DNA from: Candidatus Thorarchaeota archaeon
GTDB lineage: Archaea; Asgardarchaeota; Thorarchaeia; Thorarchaeales; Thorarchaeaceae
DNA length: 64,000 nt
Direction: 5' to 3'
NCBI GenBank assembly: GCA_008080745.1
Contig: SHMX01000005.1
Location: 95,515-159,514 of the forward strand
In this document: positions 26,574 to 36,544 of the stretch, one piece after another
Position numbering within the stretch: position 1 is the stretch's first letter
Layout: every line of letters starts with the position of its first letter
Translations under genes and position numbers: made by a program
The notes under the pieces: generated by a model
Told to the model about the DNA's origin: nothing
Databases searched by the model: none
The model's input: only the letters and a program-made list of their open reading frames with translations

Positions 26574-28292
26574 CAGGAACACATGTATTCTTGATATATT
26601 TACTAGATGTTGATATCCTTCCTCAAACAATTCTTGATATAGTGATTCATGTTGTTTCACGATAATCAAAATATCTGAGTTGAAGGATAAGAGATACGAT
26701 TTTAGATTTTCGAGATTTCCTTCCCTCAATGTTTCATTTGCAATACATTGTTTTGGGTATACAATTGCATAGCTTCCTATCCATCTCTCATATGTGAATA
26801 CAATCTTATCATCGTCTTGATTCTCACGTATCCAATCCAATATTTGCATCTCTTCAGACGATATTGTTCTTGAATTGATATACAAGTATGAAATACCATA
26901 CACCAATTGAAAGGATATTATCACAGTAATGATTGATGCTTTGAGTATCTTTGACTTGTGAGGAATTTTTGGTAAGCGTGAATCGTCTTGCCTAATATTA
27001 TCAATTAAAGTCACAACTACTTGAGCCATGAGAATAGAAGCTGGAAATACGATAAAGGTTGCAGATCGAGGGGCGCTATACACGAAGAATATTATTGGTA
27101 CGAATTCTGATGCTGCCCATAATACACACACGGTCCATGCGGTGACTGTCCACTTCTTGTCATGTATTCCCACAATAAATTGTAGCACACCAACTAAAGA
27201 AAGACCGAATAGGACTGGGCCAAGAGAATATCCAATCATTAGTTTTAGCGAGCTATCAATTGAATCTATGGGGTCAACCACAGTGGTTGTTTCAACAGGA
27301 TTTCCATAAAATCCATATCTTGCAAATATGTCATTGTTGAGAGCTATTGAAATTATTGCTGGTATGCAGAAGATTACGAGAGGTAGAATATATTTCATTC
27401 CTATCTGTATCGATTTTTTTATTGATGGTATTTGTTGGAATTTGATATTATTAAGGAAGAATATTCCAAATGCAATGAGAGCCGTTGTTGGATGGTAGAT
27501 TACAATCCCCGCCAACAAAAGGGAAGTCAGATATGGTGATTTTCCATCATATATGTAGAGGTATGAGAGGAAAACGATAAATAGAAAAATTGCTAGAGTT
27601 TCAGGAGTTGCTAATCGTCCTCTAAATTGTAGGAGGTTACCTACCGCAAAAGCCATACTAATTATAACTGGCGCATATTCATTCCCGAAATATCTCCTTG
27701 AAACTACATAAACTACCATTATCGTGAAAAATGAAATGATTGGTGGAAAGAATCTCATTAAACTATAGACTGAATCGTAATTCGTACCAAAATCTGCAAG
27801 TGACACAATGAGGAACACAAATCCTGCTGGATATGCTTTTAGTGATGTATAGTCTATTGTTCCTGTGTGTTGAAGATATCTGGCATTATATAGCCATAAC
27901 CATGGATCAAGAGTGGATATTACAGGACTATGTAAAACACTTCTGAGTCTTAGAAGTAATCCAAATAATGAAATTACGAAAGCTAGAACGACTGGCACTA
28001 AATACTGAGATTTTATTTTGGGCGTGTCTAGCTTCCATACCATACCTTGTTTTTTGTACACAATGAATGATACAAACGCCGTAATGCATACCATTATGAT
28101 GTATAATGTGAGGACGCTGAAACCAACAGAAAGGAGCACTAGATAACCAGCTATTCCAAGCAACGATAAGCCAACTGCTGAACCAAGTATCAGCAAATCA
28201 ACCAGAGAATACTGCTCTCTTTGCAAGAAAGGGGAAGCTATTGCTACCCCTGAAATCAATATAGTGAATACGGTAATCATCGCTGTTATCAA
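26565..28292 (-). CDS. GT-C-like multi-spanning membrane protein
   Basis: The 575-residue protein has roughly 12 hydrophobic spans. The first large loop holds ISTLDPWLWLYNARYLQ (D129), which resembles the Asp-containing catalytic loop of GT-C enzymes, including oligosaccharyltransferase-like proteins. FRGRLATPETLAIFLF and VIYHPTTALIAFG lie in the membrane domain. The last 100 residues form a small soluble domain with LDWIRENQDDDKIVFTYERW. The start is TTG 28292 behind GTGAGG. It is divergent from a flippase, the second GT-C/flippase neighbourhood in the window. Transfer of a lipid-linked sugar on the outer face is the likely role. Confidence 0.7.
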   Translation of the reverse strand: MITAMITVFTILISGVAIASPFLQREQYSLVDLLILGSAVGLSLLGIAGYLVLLSVGFSVLTLYIIMVCITAFVSFIVYKKQGMVWKLDTPKIKSQYLVPVVLAFVISLFGLLLRLRSVLHSPVISTLDPWLWLYNARYLQHTGTIDYTSLKAYPAGFVFLIVSLADFGTNYDSVYSLMRFFPPIISFFTIMVVYVVSRRYFGNEYAPVIISMAFAVGNLLQFRGRLATPETLAIFLFIVFLSYLYIYDGKSPYLTSLLLAGIVIYHPTTALIAFGIFFLNNIKFQQIPSIKKSIQIGMKYILPLVIFCIPAIISIALNNDIFARYGFYGNPVETTTVVDPIDSIDSSLKLMIGYSLGPVLFGLSLVGVLQFIVGIHDKKWTVTAWTVCVLWAASEFVPIIFFVYSAPRSATFIVFPASILMAQVVVTLIDNIRQDDSRLPKIPHKSKILKASIITVIISFQLVYGISYLYINSRTISSEEMQILDWIRENQDDDKIVFTYERWIGSYAIVYPKQCIANETLREGNLENLKSYLLSFNSDILIIVKQHESLYQELFEEGYQHLVNISRIHVFLLN

Positions 28293-28525
28293 TTTTCTTT
28301 CCTCACTGATTTGAAAGTCTAGGAATTGAGCTTATTAATCTATCAGAGTGTTTTTGGCTAGTATATTTTTTGAAACTTGTCAATACTTACTAGGACTCTA
28401 TTGATTCAAATCATCTAAGTACTTGATTTTTAGAAATATTCATATCTCCGAATTTTTCCTACATTTTCAATTTAATAATATTTGATTTACAAAACCTTTT
28501 CAAACTGAAATAGTGAGAGATAGTA

Positions 28526-29965
28526 ATGACTGGAACTCAAAAAATCGCATTCAGTACCGCTAAAATTTATCTCTCTCAATTTATTGGTGCAGGTTTTCGT
28601 GCAATCACCTTTATTATCATGCTGAATATTATGGGGAGTGTTTTCTTTGGCTTGTTCTCGTTGTCGATAGCCACTGCACTGATGATACAATTGGGTACAA
28701 TTGGGGGTACCAGCTGGACAATCAACGTTTTCTTCTCTCTCGAAAAGGAGAATCGTCAAAAGGCTCTCACAATAGTTATTCTTGCCATAGCATTCCTTTT
28801 TTCTATTTTAATAGGGTTGTTTGTCTTCTTCCCCGTGCAGATCTCACAAATTATCGTGGGTGGCGAAATAGTATTTCTTGGCACCCTTCTTCTATTTCCC
28901 ATTATAGCAATACGTGCAGCTGCAACTTCTGTTCTGCATGGGACTAGTAATTTTTCCTATGAGGCTCTCTCAACTGTGATTTCCTCTATTGTTCTCGGCT
29001 CTATGATTTTACTTCTCATACAGCTATCTATCTTAACACTCCCGCTTGCCTTTGTGATATATGTACTCTCAGAATTGATTGGTTTTCTGATTCAGCTTTT
29101 ACGTTTGAGAAAAGTGGTTTCATTAGAGCTCCCAACCTTAGATGCAATCAAAGAAACTGTAAGATATTCAAAATTTTCCCAGTCTACTACTCTGATGATT
29201 ACACTGGGTCGAGAAGGCTCTTTGATTTTCCTAGGAGTTATTCTGTCAGAAGTTGCTGTTTCAAGTTTCAATATGGCAAATATATTATCATCACCACTAC
29301 TATATCTTGGATCTGCGATTGCTGTTGTACTAGTGCCTTTTGCATCTAAGAATCAATCAATCAGAAAAGCTATAGCTGGTGAGGGTCTGAAGCACCTATT
29401 GATAATGGGCCTAGTTTCAACTCTACTGGTCTGGTGGTTATCACCAACCATTCTTCCTTTACTCTTTATAGAGTACGAGGGATTAATTCCTTTGGTCAAT
29501 CTAACTTGGTTAGCTGCATCAATAGGTGCTGTATCTCAAGCTCTGCGGCCATTGGTCTATTCTATGGAACGTTTTCAAGACGATTTGATTTCTATAATTA
29601 TTTCCACTCTTACAGTTTTTCTGACTTTTCTTCTCTTGGTTGGTGAACTTGGTATTCTTGCAATTGCATATGCATACCTAATTAAAAATTCAACTTGGAG
29701 TGTAGCAATATTTTGTCTTCTTCGAAAACAAGATGTTGTTGAATCCACTAGCTCTCTTCTCAAAGGTTTAGGCTTTGGAATGGGTGGTCTTGGTATTTTC
29801 TTGGTATCTGTGATATTTTTTGTACCATTCATTTCTGGAATTATCTCTATTTTGATCTTGATTGTAGTTGGATTAGTGACTGGTTTAATTAAAGAGGAAT
29901 TCATTTTTTGGAGAGGCATAATTATGGGAAATGCGCAGGAGGATATTCTTGATACATCTGTATAG
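28526..29965 (+). CDS. Polysaccharide flippase, MOP superfamily (Wzx-like)
   Basis: The 479-residue protein has about 12-14 hydrophobic spans. Its N-terminus, IAFSTAKIYLSQFIGAGFRA, followed by FFGLFSLSIATALM and GTIGGTSWTINVFFS, fits the RfbX/MurJ-type MOP exporters. It should flip a polyprenyl-linked glycan. ATG 28526 follows GTGAGAGATAGTA. The 233-base gap upstream is shared with the divergent GT-C gene and contains an AT-rich TATA-like stretch near 28466-28480. The next gene, another GT-C, faces it from the minus strand. Confidence 0.85.
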   Translation: MTGTQKIAFSTAKIYLSQFIGAGFRAITFIIMLNIMGSVFFGLFSLSIATALMIQLGTIGGTSWTINVFFSLEKENRQKALTIVILAIAFLFSILIGLFVFFPVQISQIIVGGEIVFLGTLLLFPIIAIRAAATSVLHGTSNFSYEALSTVISSIVLGSMILLLIQLSILTLPLAFVIYVLSELIGFLIQLLRLRKVVSLELPTLDAIKETVRYSKFSQSTTLMITLGREGSLIFLGVILSEVAVSSFNMANILSSPLLYLGSAIAVVLVPFASKNQSIRKAIAGEGLKHLLIMGLVSTLLVWWLSPTILPLLFIEYEGLIPLVNLTWLAASIGAVSQALRPLVYSMERFQDDLISIIISTLTVFLTFLLLVGELGILAIAYAYLIKNSTWSVAIFCLLRKQDVVESTSSLLKGLGFGMGGLGIFLVSVIFFVPFISGIISILILIVVGLVTGLIKEEFIFWRGIIMGNAQEDILDTSV

Positions 29966-30061
29966 TATCACTACAATATGAATAATACCACTAGATATGC
30001 ATTAGTAATTCATCAGATTGCTGGCAATTGTGATGTTTGTCAAAGCGACATTAGATTCTCT

Positions 30062-32941
30062 TCATAATACTCGATATATCTGGACAGAATCCAGAATAAA
30101 TATCCAATTCTTTGTCATACTTAGAAATCCAAAACTCAATGATTCAAAACTGCCGTCTGCGGTCCCTGGAGTATTTGTAAGATTCCATGTTTGAACAATC
30201 CATTGACTTTTCAATGGCAAGTAGTCCGTGTAGAACGAATACCCTCCACTGATATTATCATTATGAAATCCAAAAGCTCGTACCCCAAGTCCAGAAGTGT
30301 TACACTTGTATTTCACCGTAAGAAACATACCCTGCAAACTTTCCATTGAAATGTTGTTTGTAAACAGGTGGTACCAGTAATCTGGATTTGCGCTATTCTT
30401 TAGTATACAGGTTCCATTCTCAATGATTGGATCTCCCCCCTCATTTGTATACCATGTTGAGTTTACTTCGAATTCTTCTTGATAAACGGTGAACTCCTCT
30501 TGAATTGGAATATAATCAAGTTCTCTAGCACCATAGATTTTCACATCGTCGATAAATACTATCCAATTATTTTCACTATTGAAGAAACTAAAACTCAAGG
30601 ATTCAAATGGCGTGTTTCTCTCAATCATAATCTCAGTGATATTCCAAGAATAGAGCCTCCAACTAGTAAGGGGATATGTATAGTCGGATTGAAAGATTCT
30701 TTGTCCCTCTAGAAGATCGAATTCATACCCAAAAAGCCTGCATTCAAGATTTGTGGTATTAGTTCTAATCTTTGCTTCCAGATAGATATTGTTAACATTT
30801 TTGAAACTCATAATATTTGTGAATACGTTATACCACGCAGATTCATGGGATCCTTTCTCAAGTGCTATCTGTTCATTAGATGGTTCAAGCATTCCTTCAT
30901 TATCGAACCATTGTGAATCCTCATTGAATGTTTCGTTATAGTATATACTAACATTGTTCTTGCTTAGTATATACACTGCACCAAATTTGGCTTCGACTGT
31001 GTACTTCGGTGTGAAGAACTTTGCCCACGACTCTCTTTCTAATCCATATCGTCCTACATATAGTGCAGTCTTTATTTTGATGTTTTCCTGAGCATGCCAG
31101 ACCCAATCTGTTGTTCGTGGAGATATGAGGATATAGTCTATCCCATTTGTAGTAGATGCGATATTATCGTAATATTCGTCTTCCTCCCATGCGCTCTCAT
31201 TGAAGAAATTGAAAATCTGGGGTCTAAGCGGTTGTGTATAAAACCGTTCGTCATTAATGAAATAATAGGATGCACTTGTCAGAATCTGTGCTCGTAACAT
31301 TAGCCCAGTTGCAGGATCTGTTAGCACATAATCATCTCCAGATACTCTGCTGTCGAGCCATTGGAATGCATCCATTTCATCTTGACGTGGGCCCTGGAGG
31401 TCCCATCTTACCGTTTCACTGATTGCTTGAACAGATGCTATCGTAGGTATTGCTAACATCAGAATCATCAATAGTGAAATGGTTCTTTTTTTATTCAATG
31501 TTGGTCTTGTGAAATTTATATTAAGAATACTAACAAAAGCTTTGGATATTGTATAAGCTCCTATTACAATAGCTAACATGATGAATGGACGAATATACAG
31601 GTCTACCCTTGCAGCAGTAGCTACTGGTAGGAAGAATGCGAGTAGATATAAACAAAGGATTGAAAGAATGATCGTAGAGTTATTTACTTGTACAAAACTT
31701 ATTTTATTATGTGATAGTAGAGCTAGCACCATAATTCCACCCAACAGAAAAAGAATGAATAACCAATGATATGCTCTTGAAAAGATTGCTACTTGTAGGG
31801 TTAAATTATTGGTCAATCTTAGAAAACCAATACCAAAATTCAGTTCAAAGGGTTGTATTCCAATTAATGGAAGGATGAAATAGTAGCTAGTAAAAAACAC
31901 AAGACCTAACAGTATCCCAATCCATATTAAATCGATAATATATTCTGATATCTTTCTATTTTTATAGAAGAAGTAGAGTATTGCTGGAATTGTTCCTAAA
32001 ATAGCGTAGGGATACAATACCAATAGGACCAAATAAGCTATGGCTGTGGTGACTTTAACCATTCTATTGTTATTGTTATTAACAAGAGCGATAATTGTAA
32101 GACAATAAATTAGAAATGCATAGGTTGACGTATACAAGTATTGAGGACCCAATAACACCCCTGCTTCATTGACAAGGGGAAATATGCTTGAAGCAACTAT
32201 GGAGATTGTTTTGTTTTGAGTAAGTGTCTCCAATAAATGATAGATGAATAATAGTGCAATTGGATAAATTATTACTGGTGCTTGACGAAATATGAACGAT
32301 GGTTCTACTTTTGAGATGATTGCCATTGCGGCTATTGTAGGATGAAATCTATAGGGATATGAATCAAAAAGGAAACTCCCACCATTATTTTCTAATAGAA
32401 AATTGACTGCAGTAAGGTGATACTGTAGATCACTTCCCGTCGTTGCAGGCCAATGCAATAAAGATAGTCTATATATAATGAATGTAAAAGCAACCAGTAT
32501 ACAAATTGCGATGCTAATAATCTTCATCCTGTCAAAAGTGATCGTCCTACTTGAGCTAGAGGAAAATGCTTTTTTTGATTTAAAATAGATAAACAATCCA
32601 ATACTAACTGCTCCAACGGATAGTATTGGAATTACTAATGTTAGTAAAAATAGTGATGCAAATAGCAGACATGTCCCCGTAAATATTATTGAACTCATGA
32701 GAATATCAAGTGAAAGTGTTACTAGAAATCCAAATCTTCCTGAATGTTTATCATATATGAGATTGAAAGCGTTTCTAATCAAATTACCTAATATAAAGAA
32801 TCCAAATATCATGCTCAGAACAATTGATATAATCCCCAATCCTATCATTGATGTGAAATACATCCCTCCTATTACCATAAAATGGCCTAATAGTTTCTGC
32901 TCTAAATTGTATTCTATATTATACTCTTGATTAGGGAACAT
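30062..32941 (-). CDS. GT-C-like membrane protein with two C-terminal repeat domains
   Basis: This 959-residue protein has a membrane part of about 14 spans. A likely catalytic loop TTGSDLQYHLTAVNFLL contains D171 and H175. After the last span comes a soluble block with DEMDAFQWLDSRVSGDDYVL, then two homologous domains of about 140 residues each (about 664-803 and 817-959). These end with VFIDDVKIYG and FILDSVQIYR and look like beta-sandwich carbohydrate-binding folds. Many Asn-X-Ser/Thr sites suggest an outside location. ATG 32941 follows TGTGATTT. The role is probably transfer or modification of glycans, with the tail binding sugar or holding the enzyme at the surface. Confidence 0.72.
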   Translation of the reverse strand: MFPNQEYNIEYNLEQKLLGHFMVIGGMYFTSMIGLGIISIVLSMIFGFFILGNLIRNAFNLIYDKHSGRFGFLVTLSLDILMSSIIFTGTCLLFASLFLLTLVIPILSVGAVSIGLFIYFKSKKAFSSSSSRTITFDRMKIISIAICILVAFTFIIYRLSLLHWPATTGSDLQYHLTAVNFLLENNGGSFLFDSYPYRFHPTIAAMAIISKVEPSFIFRQAPVIIYPIALLFIYHLLETLTQNKTISIVASSIFPLVNEAGVLLGPQYLYTSTYAFLIYCLTIIALVNNNNNRMVKVTTAIAYLVLLVLYPYAILGTIPAILYFFYKNRKISEYIIDLIWIGILLGLVFFTSYYFILPLIGIQPFELNFGIGFLRLTNNLTLQVAIFSRAYHWLFILFLLGGIMVLALLSHNKISFVQVNNSTIILSILCLYLLAFFLPVATAARVDLYIRPFIMLAIVIGAYTISKAFVSILNINFTRPTLNKKRTISLLMILMLAIPTIASVQAISETVRWDLQGPRQDEMDAFQWLDSRVSGDDYVLTDPATGLMLRAQILTSASYYFINDERFYTQPLRPQIFNFFNESAWEEDEYYDNIASTTNGIDYILISPRTTDWVWHAQENIKIKTALYVGRYGLERESWAKFFTPKYTVEAKFGAVYILSKNNVSIYYNETFNEDSQWFDNEGMLEPSNEQIALEKGSHESAWYNVFTNIMSFKNVNNIYLEAKIRTNTTNLECRLFGYEFDLLEGQRIFQSDYTYPLTSWRLYSWNITEIMIERNTPFESLSFSFFNSENNWIVFIDDVKIYGARELDYIPIQEEFTVYQEEFEVNSTWYTNEGGDPIIENGTCILKNSANPDYWYHLFTNNISMESLQGMFLTVKYKCNTSGLGVRAFGFHNDNISGGYSFYTDYLPLKSQWIVQTWNLTNTPGTADGSFESLSFGFLSMTKNWIFILDSVQIYRVL
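30065..30952 (-). repeat. Tandem duplicated domain within the 959-residue membrane protein
   Basis: The two copies cover codons 664-803 and 817-959. Matching blocks are ETFNEDSQWFDNEG / EEFEVNSTWYTNEGG, AWYNVFTNIMSF / YWYHLFTNNISM, FESLSFSFFNSENNWIVFIDD / FESLSFGFLSMTKNWIFILDS (each read in parts). The similarity is at protein level, so the duplication is not recent. Confidence 0.75.
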
Positions 32942-33040
32942 AAATCACACAAAACATCTCTCCTATATATCTGTGCCCGGTGAAGAAGTGGCAACTGCCA
33001 ACGAGTATAAACATGCTATCATTCTTTGGATTTATCCTCT

Positions 33041-33994
33041 TCAACCATTCGATTCTCTAATCCAGTCAATAGTCAACTCTAATCCTGTATCTATATCATA
33101 TTCAGGCTCATAACCCAGATGTTTTCTCGCTTTATCGATGCCTGCAAGACTATCTTTGACATCTCCTATTCTGGGAGGCAGGAACTCCAAATTAGAACTC
33201 GATCCTACTATTTCTTTGATTTTCTTCGCAAGCTCTAAAATAGTGATTCGTGATCCTCCACCCACATTGTATACCTCTCCCTTTGATTTTTCTTCGAGTG
33301 CAGCAAGGATATTACACTTTACTACATCCTTTACAAAGGTGAAATCTCGCGTTTGTTCTCCCTCTCCCTCGATAGTTAATGGTCTATTATCAAGAGCTTG
33401 ATTTATGAAGACACTAATCACACCTGCATATGATCCACTTCGTTGTCGGGGGCCATATACATTGAAATATCTCAGTGCGGTTATATCCATGCCATATGTT
33501 TTACTGAATGCTATAGCAAGATTCTCTCCAGCAAGTTTTGATGCTGCATAGGGGGATAATGGATTTGTTGGCATGGTTTCTATTTTTGGTAAAACTGGGG
33601 TATCTCCATAGACAGAAGACGAGGATGCAACAACTATTTTGGAAACATCTCTTTTCCGGCATTCATTTAGAAGTATAGCAGTACCTTGAGAATTGACATC
33701 CATTGTTAGACAAGGGTGTTTAGTGGAAAAGGGAACACTTACTTTTGCTGCTTCATGGAAAACAATCTCTGCTTCTTTGAGCACCTCATATACAGTGGCT
33801 GAATTTCTGATATCCTTTCTTTGAAGCAAAAAATTGTTATGTGTCTTCCAACCTTCCAAATTTGTTTCTGTACCATTACTTAAATCATCAATAACTGTAA
33901 CTATTGCATTATGTACCAATAGATAGTCTACTATATGTGATCCAATAAAACCCGCTCCTCCGGTTACAACTATTCTTTTCTCATCTAGCTTCAT
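33041..33994 (-). CDS. UDP-glucose/UDP-GlcNAc 4-epimerase-like SDR
   Basis: The 317-residue protein has VVTGGAGFIGSHIVDYL (NAD loop), DDLSNGTETNLEGW, SSSSVYGDTPVLP and the catalytic Tyr-x3-Lys in SPYAASKLAGE. LRYFNVYGPRQRSGSYAGV follows. This is the GalE/WbpP type that inverts C4 of UDP-hexoses or UDP-N-acetylhexosamines. A near relative is at 62062-62991, with the same key motifs. It is divergent from the GT4-led operon at 34243, and the 248-base gap between them holds AT-rich promoter-like sequence. Which UDP-sugar it uses is not resolved. Confidence 0.86.
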   Translation of the reverse strand: MKLDEKRIVVTGGAGFIGSHIVDYLLVHNAIVTVIDDLSNGTETNLEGWKTHNNFLLQRKDIRNSATVYEVLKEAEIVFHEAAKVSVPFSTKHPCLTMDVNSQGTAILLNECRKRDVSKIVVASSSSVYGDTPVLPKIETMPTNPLSPYAASKLAGENLAIAFSKTYGMDITALRYFNVYGPRQRSGSYAGVISVFINQALDNRPLTIEGEGEQTRDFTFVKDVVKCNILAALEEKSKGEVYNVGGGSRITILELAKKIKEIVGSSSNLEFLPPRIGDVKDSLAGIDKARKHLGYEPEYDIDTGLELTIDWIRESNG

Positions 33995-34242
33995 TATAAC
34001 ACATCATATTTCTGATTCATGGTATTGATTCAAATCTTTTCGTTTCTTTTATAATTCTAACTAATTTGAAAACACTACTCGATACGCCCTGAATAAGTTA
34101 AATACCTCGACCGCTATGTGGGTAACTATCTAGTGAGTAATATGGTGGGAACAGTTAGCGCATGGTTGTATATGATTATCATATTTAAATCTAGATACAA
34201 TCCCTCAAAATATATAGGAAGACTATAGGTGCATAATAGAAA

Positions 34243-35373
34243 ATGAAAATAATTCACGTCTGCCCATTTATTGGGGAACAACTAGGAGGTTCTGAAAGGT
34301 ATGTATACAATTTATCTAAAGAACAGGTAAAAAACCAAGAAGTGCATATAATCACTACTACTAATTACCTTTCCAGAACTGGGACTTGTAAAAAAGATGG
34401 AATTATACTGCATCGTCTTTATTCTCCTTCTACAATATGGAATATTGATCCATTATGTTTTGCTATTTCCAAATTCTTTGACGTTAGATATGATATTCTT
34501 CATGTTCATTCATATCTCTATTCTCTCTCGGTTCAAGCAACTCTTACCAAAATTGCACAAAAGAGAAAGTCCATATTACAATTACATGGTGGAGTTGGCC
34601 CCCCTCCTTATAAGACCAGTTTTACTAAGCTCTATGTTAAACATGCTTATGATAGGTCATTTGGAAAATTTGTCATTGAAAACAGTGATATTGTCTCCTC
34701 AGTTTCTCGAAAGGATATGCAATATGTTTTCAAGCACTTTTCTGTTGACAAAAAGAATCTAAGATATATACCAAATGCTGTTGATATAAAGAAATTTTCA
34801 GGAAAAAAACCAATTGAAACTAATGAAAAATTGACTTTTCTGTATATTGGTGATTTGGAATTATGGAAAGGGTTATCATTAATTGTTGATTGGATACAGA
34901 GTGATCTCGTGTTTCCTTGTAAAATACGTTTTGTAGGGCAGGGCTCATTATATCCCTGGTTAAATAAGGTTAAGGATATTTTGAAAACAAAAAACACTGG
35001 TGCTGAAATAGAATTATTGGGTCAAGTCCCTCATCGCGAAATCCCCAAAATTATACGAAACTCTCATGCACTACTATTACCCTCATATTGGGAGGGCATG
35101 CCAACTGTTGTACTTGAGGCTATGGCCTGTGGGGTTCCACCTATTGTTACAAATGTTGGCGATATTGGATATGTTATAGAGAATAAGGTGAATGGATTAA
35201 TTATCAAACGTAATATTCAATCATTAAACAACGCGCTTCAATTTTTACGGAATAATCCTTCAATTGTTGATAAATTAGGAATTTCTGCTCGCACGCGTAT
35301 AGAACGAGAGTTTAACATAAAGAACGTATCGGGTATTTTACATGGTTTATATGAGGAAACTTTACGTTTATAA
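34243..35373 (+). CDS. Glycosyltransferase family 4
   Basis: This 376-residue GT-B enzyme begins MKIIHVCPFIGEQLGGSERYV, with the Gly-rich loop GEQLGGSERY. It has SILQLHGGVGPPPYK, the donor-domain start LTFLYIGDLELWKGLSL, and LLLPSYWEGMPTVVLEAM with an intact E-x7-E. ATG 34243 has GGTG about 11 bases upstream. The stop is 22 bases from the pyruvyl transferase start, so the two are probably co-transcribed with the genes that follow to 42209. This region appears AT-rich compared with the right part of the window. The sugar is unknown. Confidence 0.88.
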   Translation: MKIIHVCPFIGEQLGGSERYVYNLSKEQVKNQEVHIITTTNYLSRTGTCKKDGIILHRLYSPSTIWNIDPLCFAISKFFDVRYDILHVHSYLYSLSVQATLTKIAQKRKSILQLHGGVGPPPYKTSFTKLYVKHAYDRSFGKFVIENSDIVSSVSRKDMQYVFKHFSVDKKNLRYIPNAVDIKKFSGKKPIETNEKLTFLYIGDLELWKGLSLIVDWIQSDLVFPCKIRFVGQGSLYPWLNKVKDILKTKNTGAEIELLGQVPHREIPKIIRNSHALLLPSYWEGMPTVVLEAMACGVPPIVTNVGDIGYVIENKVNGLIIKRNIQSLNNALQFLRNNPSIVDKLGISARTRIEREFNIKNVSGILHGLYEETLRL

Positions 35374-35395
35374 TATTACTAGATAGGTGGTATTC

Positions 35396-36544
35396 TTGGT
35401 TAAAATATCAGGGTCTACATTCATAATTGGTCATTTGGGTCATGGCAATGCAGGTGATGATGCAATTTTGCTATCATTTCTTTTATATCTTAGCAACAAT
35501 CTTAACGAATCACTAGACCTTACTATTTTTGCACCAAATTCATATCTACGATACCAACTTGGCAATCTAAAAAATTTGAATATTCATTTTGTGCAGTCCT
35601 ATTTGGACTTCTTTAAACACCTTATAGTTTCAAAAAACATTGTATTGAATGGGGGGGATTATCTTGACGATTATGGTTCGATACAAAAAAGATTAAACAC
35701 TTATCTTAAGTTCGTTATGATTTCAACCATTACGTCATTATTTCGCAATGATTTCCTCATAATCAACAGTGGCTTCAGAATAAGATCAACCTTTGGATCT
35801 GTTATGACTAGGTTTATCCTCCGTTGGGTTTCAAGAATAAGTGTCCGTGATAGTGAATCTTTATCATCATTGAATCAGATATCCAATATCGACATTTATG
35901 AGGGCTTTGATACAGCAGTTCTTCTTGATACATATTATGATGACTATATGCATTCTTTATCCTATGAAATGAGAAAAGGACATACTGCAAAAATTGGGGT
36001 GTCAATAACTCCTTATCATCAAAACTTTTTTGGAAATCCTCAAAAAGACCGACTTTTTGCTAAGAAAACTGCAGAATTTTTAGATTATATTATATCTAAA
36101 TATCCTACTATTGAACTCTATCTAATTTCATTCAATATGAGCAATCACATGGGTGATATGAAAATTATTAATATGGTCCTCTACTACATGAAGACTCGAG
36201 GATTTGATCGAGTTAGAATTATCCAATACAATGGAAAGCTGGTAGAGTTCTTATCGAAGTTGAGTTTATTGAACGGTATAATATGTAGCAAGTACCATTC
36301 TATTGTCTTTTCATATCTGCTTTCAAAACCAATTCTGATTTTCCCTTATCATCCGAAATGTTTAGCTCTGGCAAAAATGATTGAAGTATGTGATGAATCA
36401 ATACTTGAATGTAATGAGTCAAACCACACCAATTTCCTTCTTTCATTTGATCGATTTTTGAAGATGCCTGGTAAGTATATTCCGGCTCTTGAAATTATGA
36501 AAGCTAAGAAAAAAGCTGAAGAAGGAATTAGGTGGTGTTTATAA
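35396..36544 (+). CDS. Polysaccharide pyruvyl transferase-family protein
   Basis: The 382-residue protein fits the CsaB/WcaK family, which attaches ketal pyruvate from PEP to sugars in surface polymers. The family blocks seen are FIIGHLGHGNAGDDAIL at the start, IVLNGGDYLDD, RISVRDSESL, GVSITPY, and near the end GIICSKYHSIVFSYLL, where His of SKYHS is conserved. TTG 35396 is five bases after GGTGG, so I prefer it to GTG 35387. The stop overlaps the next start as TAATG. Some family members transfer other groups, so pyruvylation is likely rather than proven. Confidence 0.8.
   Translation: MVKISGSTFIIGHLGHGNAGDDAILLSFLLYLSNNLNESLDLTIFAPNSYLRYQLGNLKNLNIHFVQSYLDFFKHLIVSKNIVLNGGDYLDDYGSIQKRLNTYLKFVMISTITSLFRNDFLIINSGFRIRSTFGSVMTRFILRWVSRISVRDSESLSSLNQISNIDIYEGFDTAVLLDTYYDDYMHSLSYEMRKGHTAKIGVSITPYHQNFFGNPQKDRLFAKKTAEFLDYIISKYPTIELYLISFNMSNHMGDMKIINMVLYYMKTRGFDRVRIIQYNGKLVEFLSKLSLLNGIICSKYHSIVFSYLLSKPILIFPYHPKCLALAKMIEVCDESILECNESNHTNFLLSFDRFLKMPGKYIPALEIMKAKKKAEEGIRWCL

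Noticed and set aside
34142-34228. A 28-codon reading frame with ATG in the promoter gap before the GT4 gene at 34243
   Set aside because: It is too short, has only a weak ribosome site and no recognisable family; its first residues (MVGTV) match those of the protein at 6814 but this can be chance.
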